Shown here: positions 5,655-5,759 of the stretch, piece after piece | How the letters are laid out: each line of letters starts with the position of its first letter | Position numbering within the stretch: the stretch's first letter is position 1 | Assembly: GCA_012961655.1 (NCBI GenBank) | Contig: DTYX01001164.1 | Coordinates: forward strand, 1-5,759 | Direction of reading: 5' to 3' | DNA length: 5,759 bases | From: Candidatus Poribacteria bacterium | GTDB lineage: Bacteria > Poribacteria > WGA-4E > DTYX01 | The notes under the pieces: model-generated | What the model was told of the DNA's origin: nothing | Databases searched by the model: none | The model's input: only the letters and a program-made list of their open reading frames with translations | Made by a program: the position numbers and the translations under genes

Positions 5655-5759
5655 ATGAAAAACCATTTGTTTACATTGGCAACTATGATTTCGGTAACGT
5701 TGTTCGTGATTTCTCTAAGTGAGGCACAAGTGGCTACCTTTAGGATGGTGGAGGACCCA
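5655..5759 (+). CDS. 5' end of an exported protein gene (signal peptide visible), truncated by the window end
   Basis: The ATG follows a strong Shine-Dalgarno site and opens 35 codons that continue past the window. The first 24 residues form a Sec signal peptide: MKNH, then hydrophobic LFTLATMISVTLFVISL, then cleavage expected after SEA (22-24). The mature protein would begin QVATFRMVEDP. Too little is visible to name a family. The start is 38 bases after the stop of the beta-helix/dockerin gene with no recognisable promoter in the gap, so co-transcription is likely. It is the third gene in a row to begin with a signal peptide. Confidence 0.85.
   Translation, partial: MKNHLFTLATMISVTLFVISLSEAQVATFRMVEDP

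Overview
The window is a stretch of bacterial chromosome packed with genes for exported proteins, all on the + strand. In order it holds: the 3' end of a secreted protein gene (1-627), a small multi-pass membrane protein gene (678-1217), a 247-base regulatory gap, a large secreted beta-propeller gene (1465-3750), a secreted right-handed beta-helix/dockerin gene (3856-5616), and the first 35 codons of another exported protein that runs off the window (5655-5759).

The best lineage guess is Candidatus Poribacteria or a close relative. The clue is the near-identical C-terminal domain of the first and fourth genes (PNPFNPETW...YQL, then YW(N/D)GRD, then VASGVYFYT, ending RKMVILK or RRMVVLK). From memory, this form with the ETW-x-x-YQL signature is typical of poribacterial secreted proteins. 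It is related to the FlgD-Ig-like and type IX (T9SS) sorting-like C-termini of the wider FCB group. Clear Shine-Dalgarno sites and a textbook TTGACA/TATAAT promoter argue against Bacteroidota, which generally lack both. This placement is inference and was not checked by search.

Regulation appears gene by gene. The propeller gene has a perfect consensus -35/-10 pair with an 18-base spacer and a leader of about 150 bases. That leader holds a long hairpin whose sequence looks like a dispersed intergenic repeat family. The beta-helix gene has a weaker promoter and a short leader. The last, truncated gene lies 38 bases downstream of the beta-helix gene and is probably co-transcribed with it. The membrane protein gene follows the first gene by 50 bases, with no convincing promoter or terminator between them.

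Functionally this looks like a cell-surface or extracellular-matrix locus. It encodes an Ig-like (choice-of-anchor D/ASH type) protein with a sorting-type C-terminus, a seven-bladed propeller with FN3 and Ig-like domains, and a beta-helix protein carrying both a dockerin pair and the sorting-type C-terminus. No enzyme active site can be recognised in any of them, so binding, adhesion or scaffolding is the conservative reading. I see no rRNA, tRNA, CRISPR array, transposase or phage gene.
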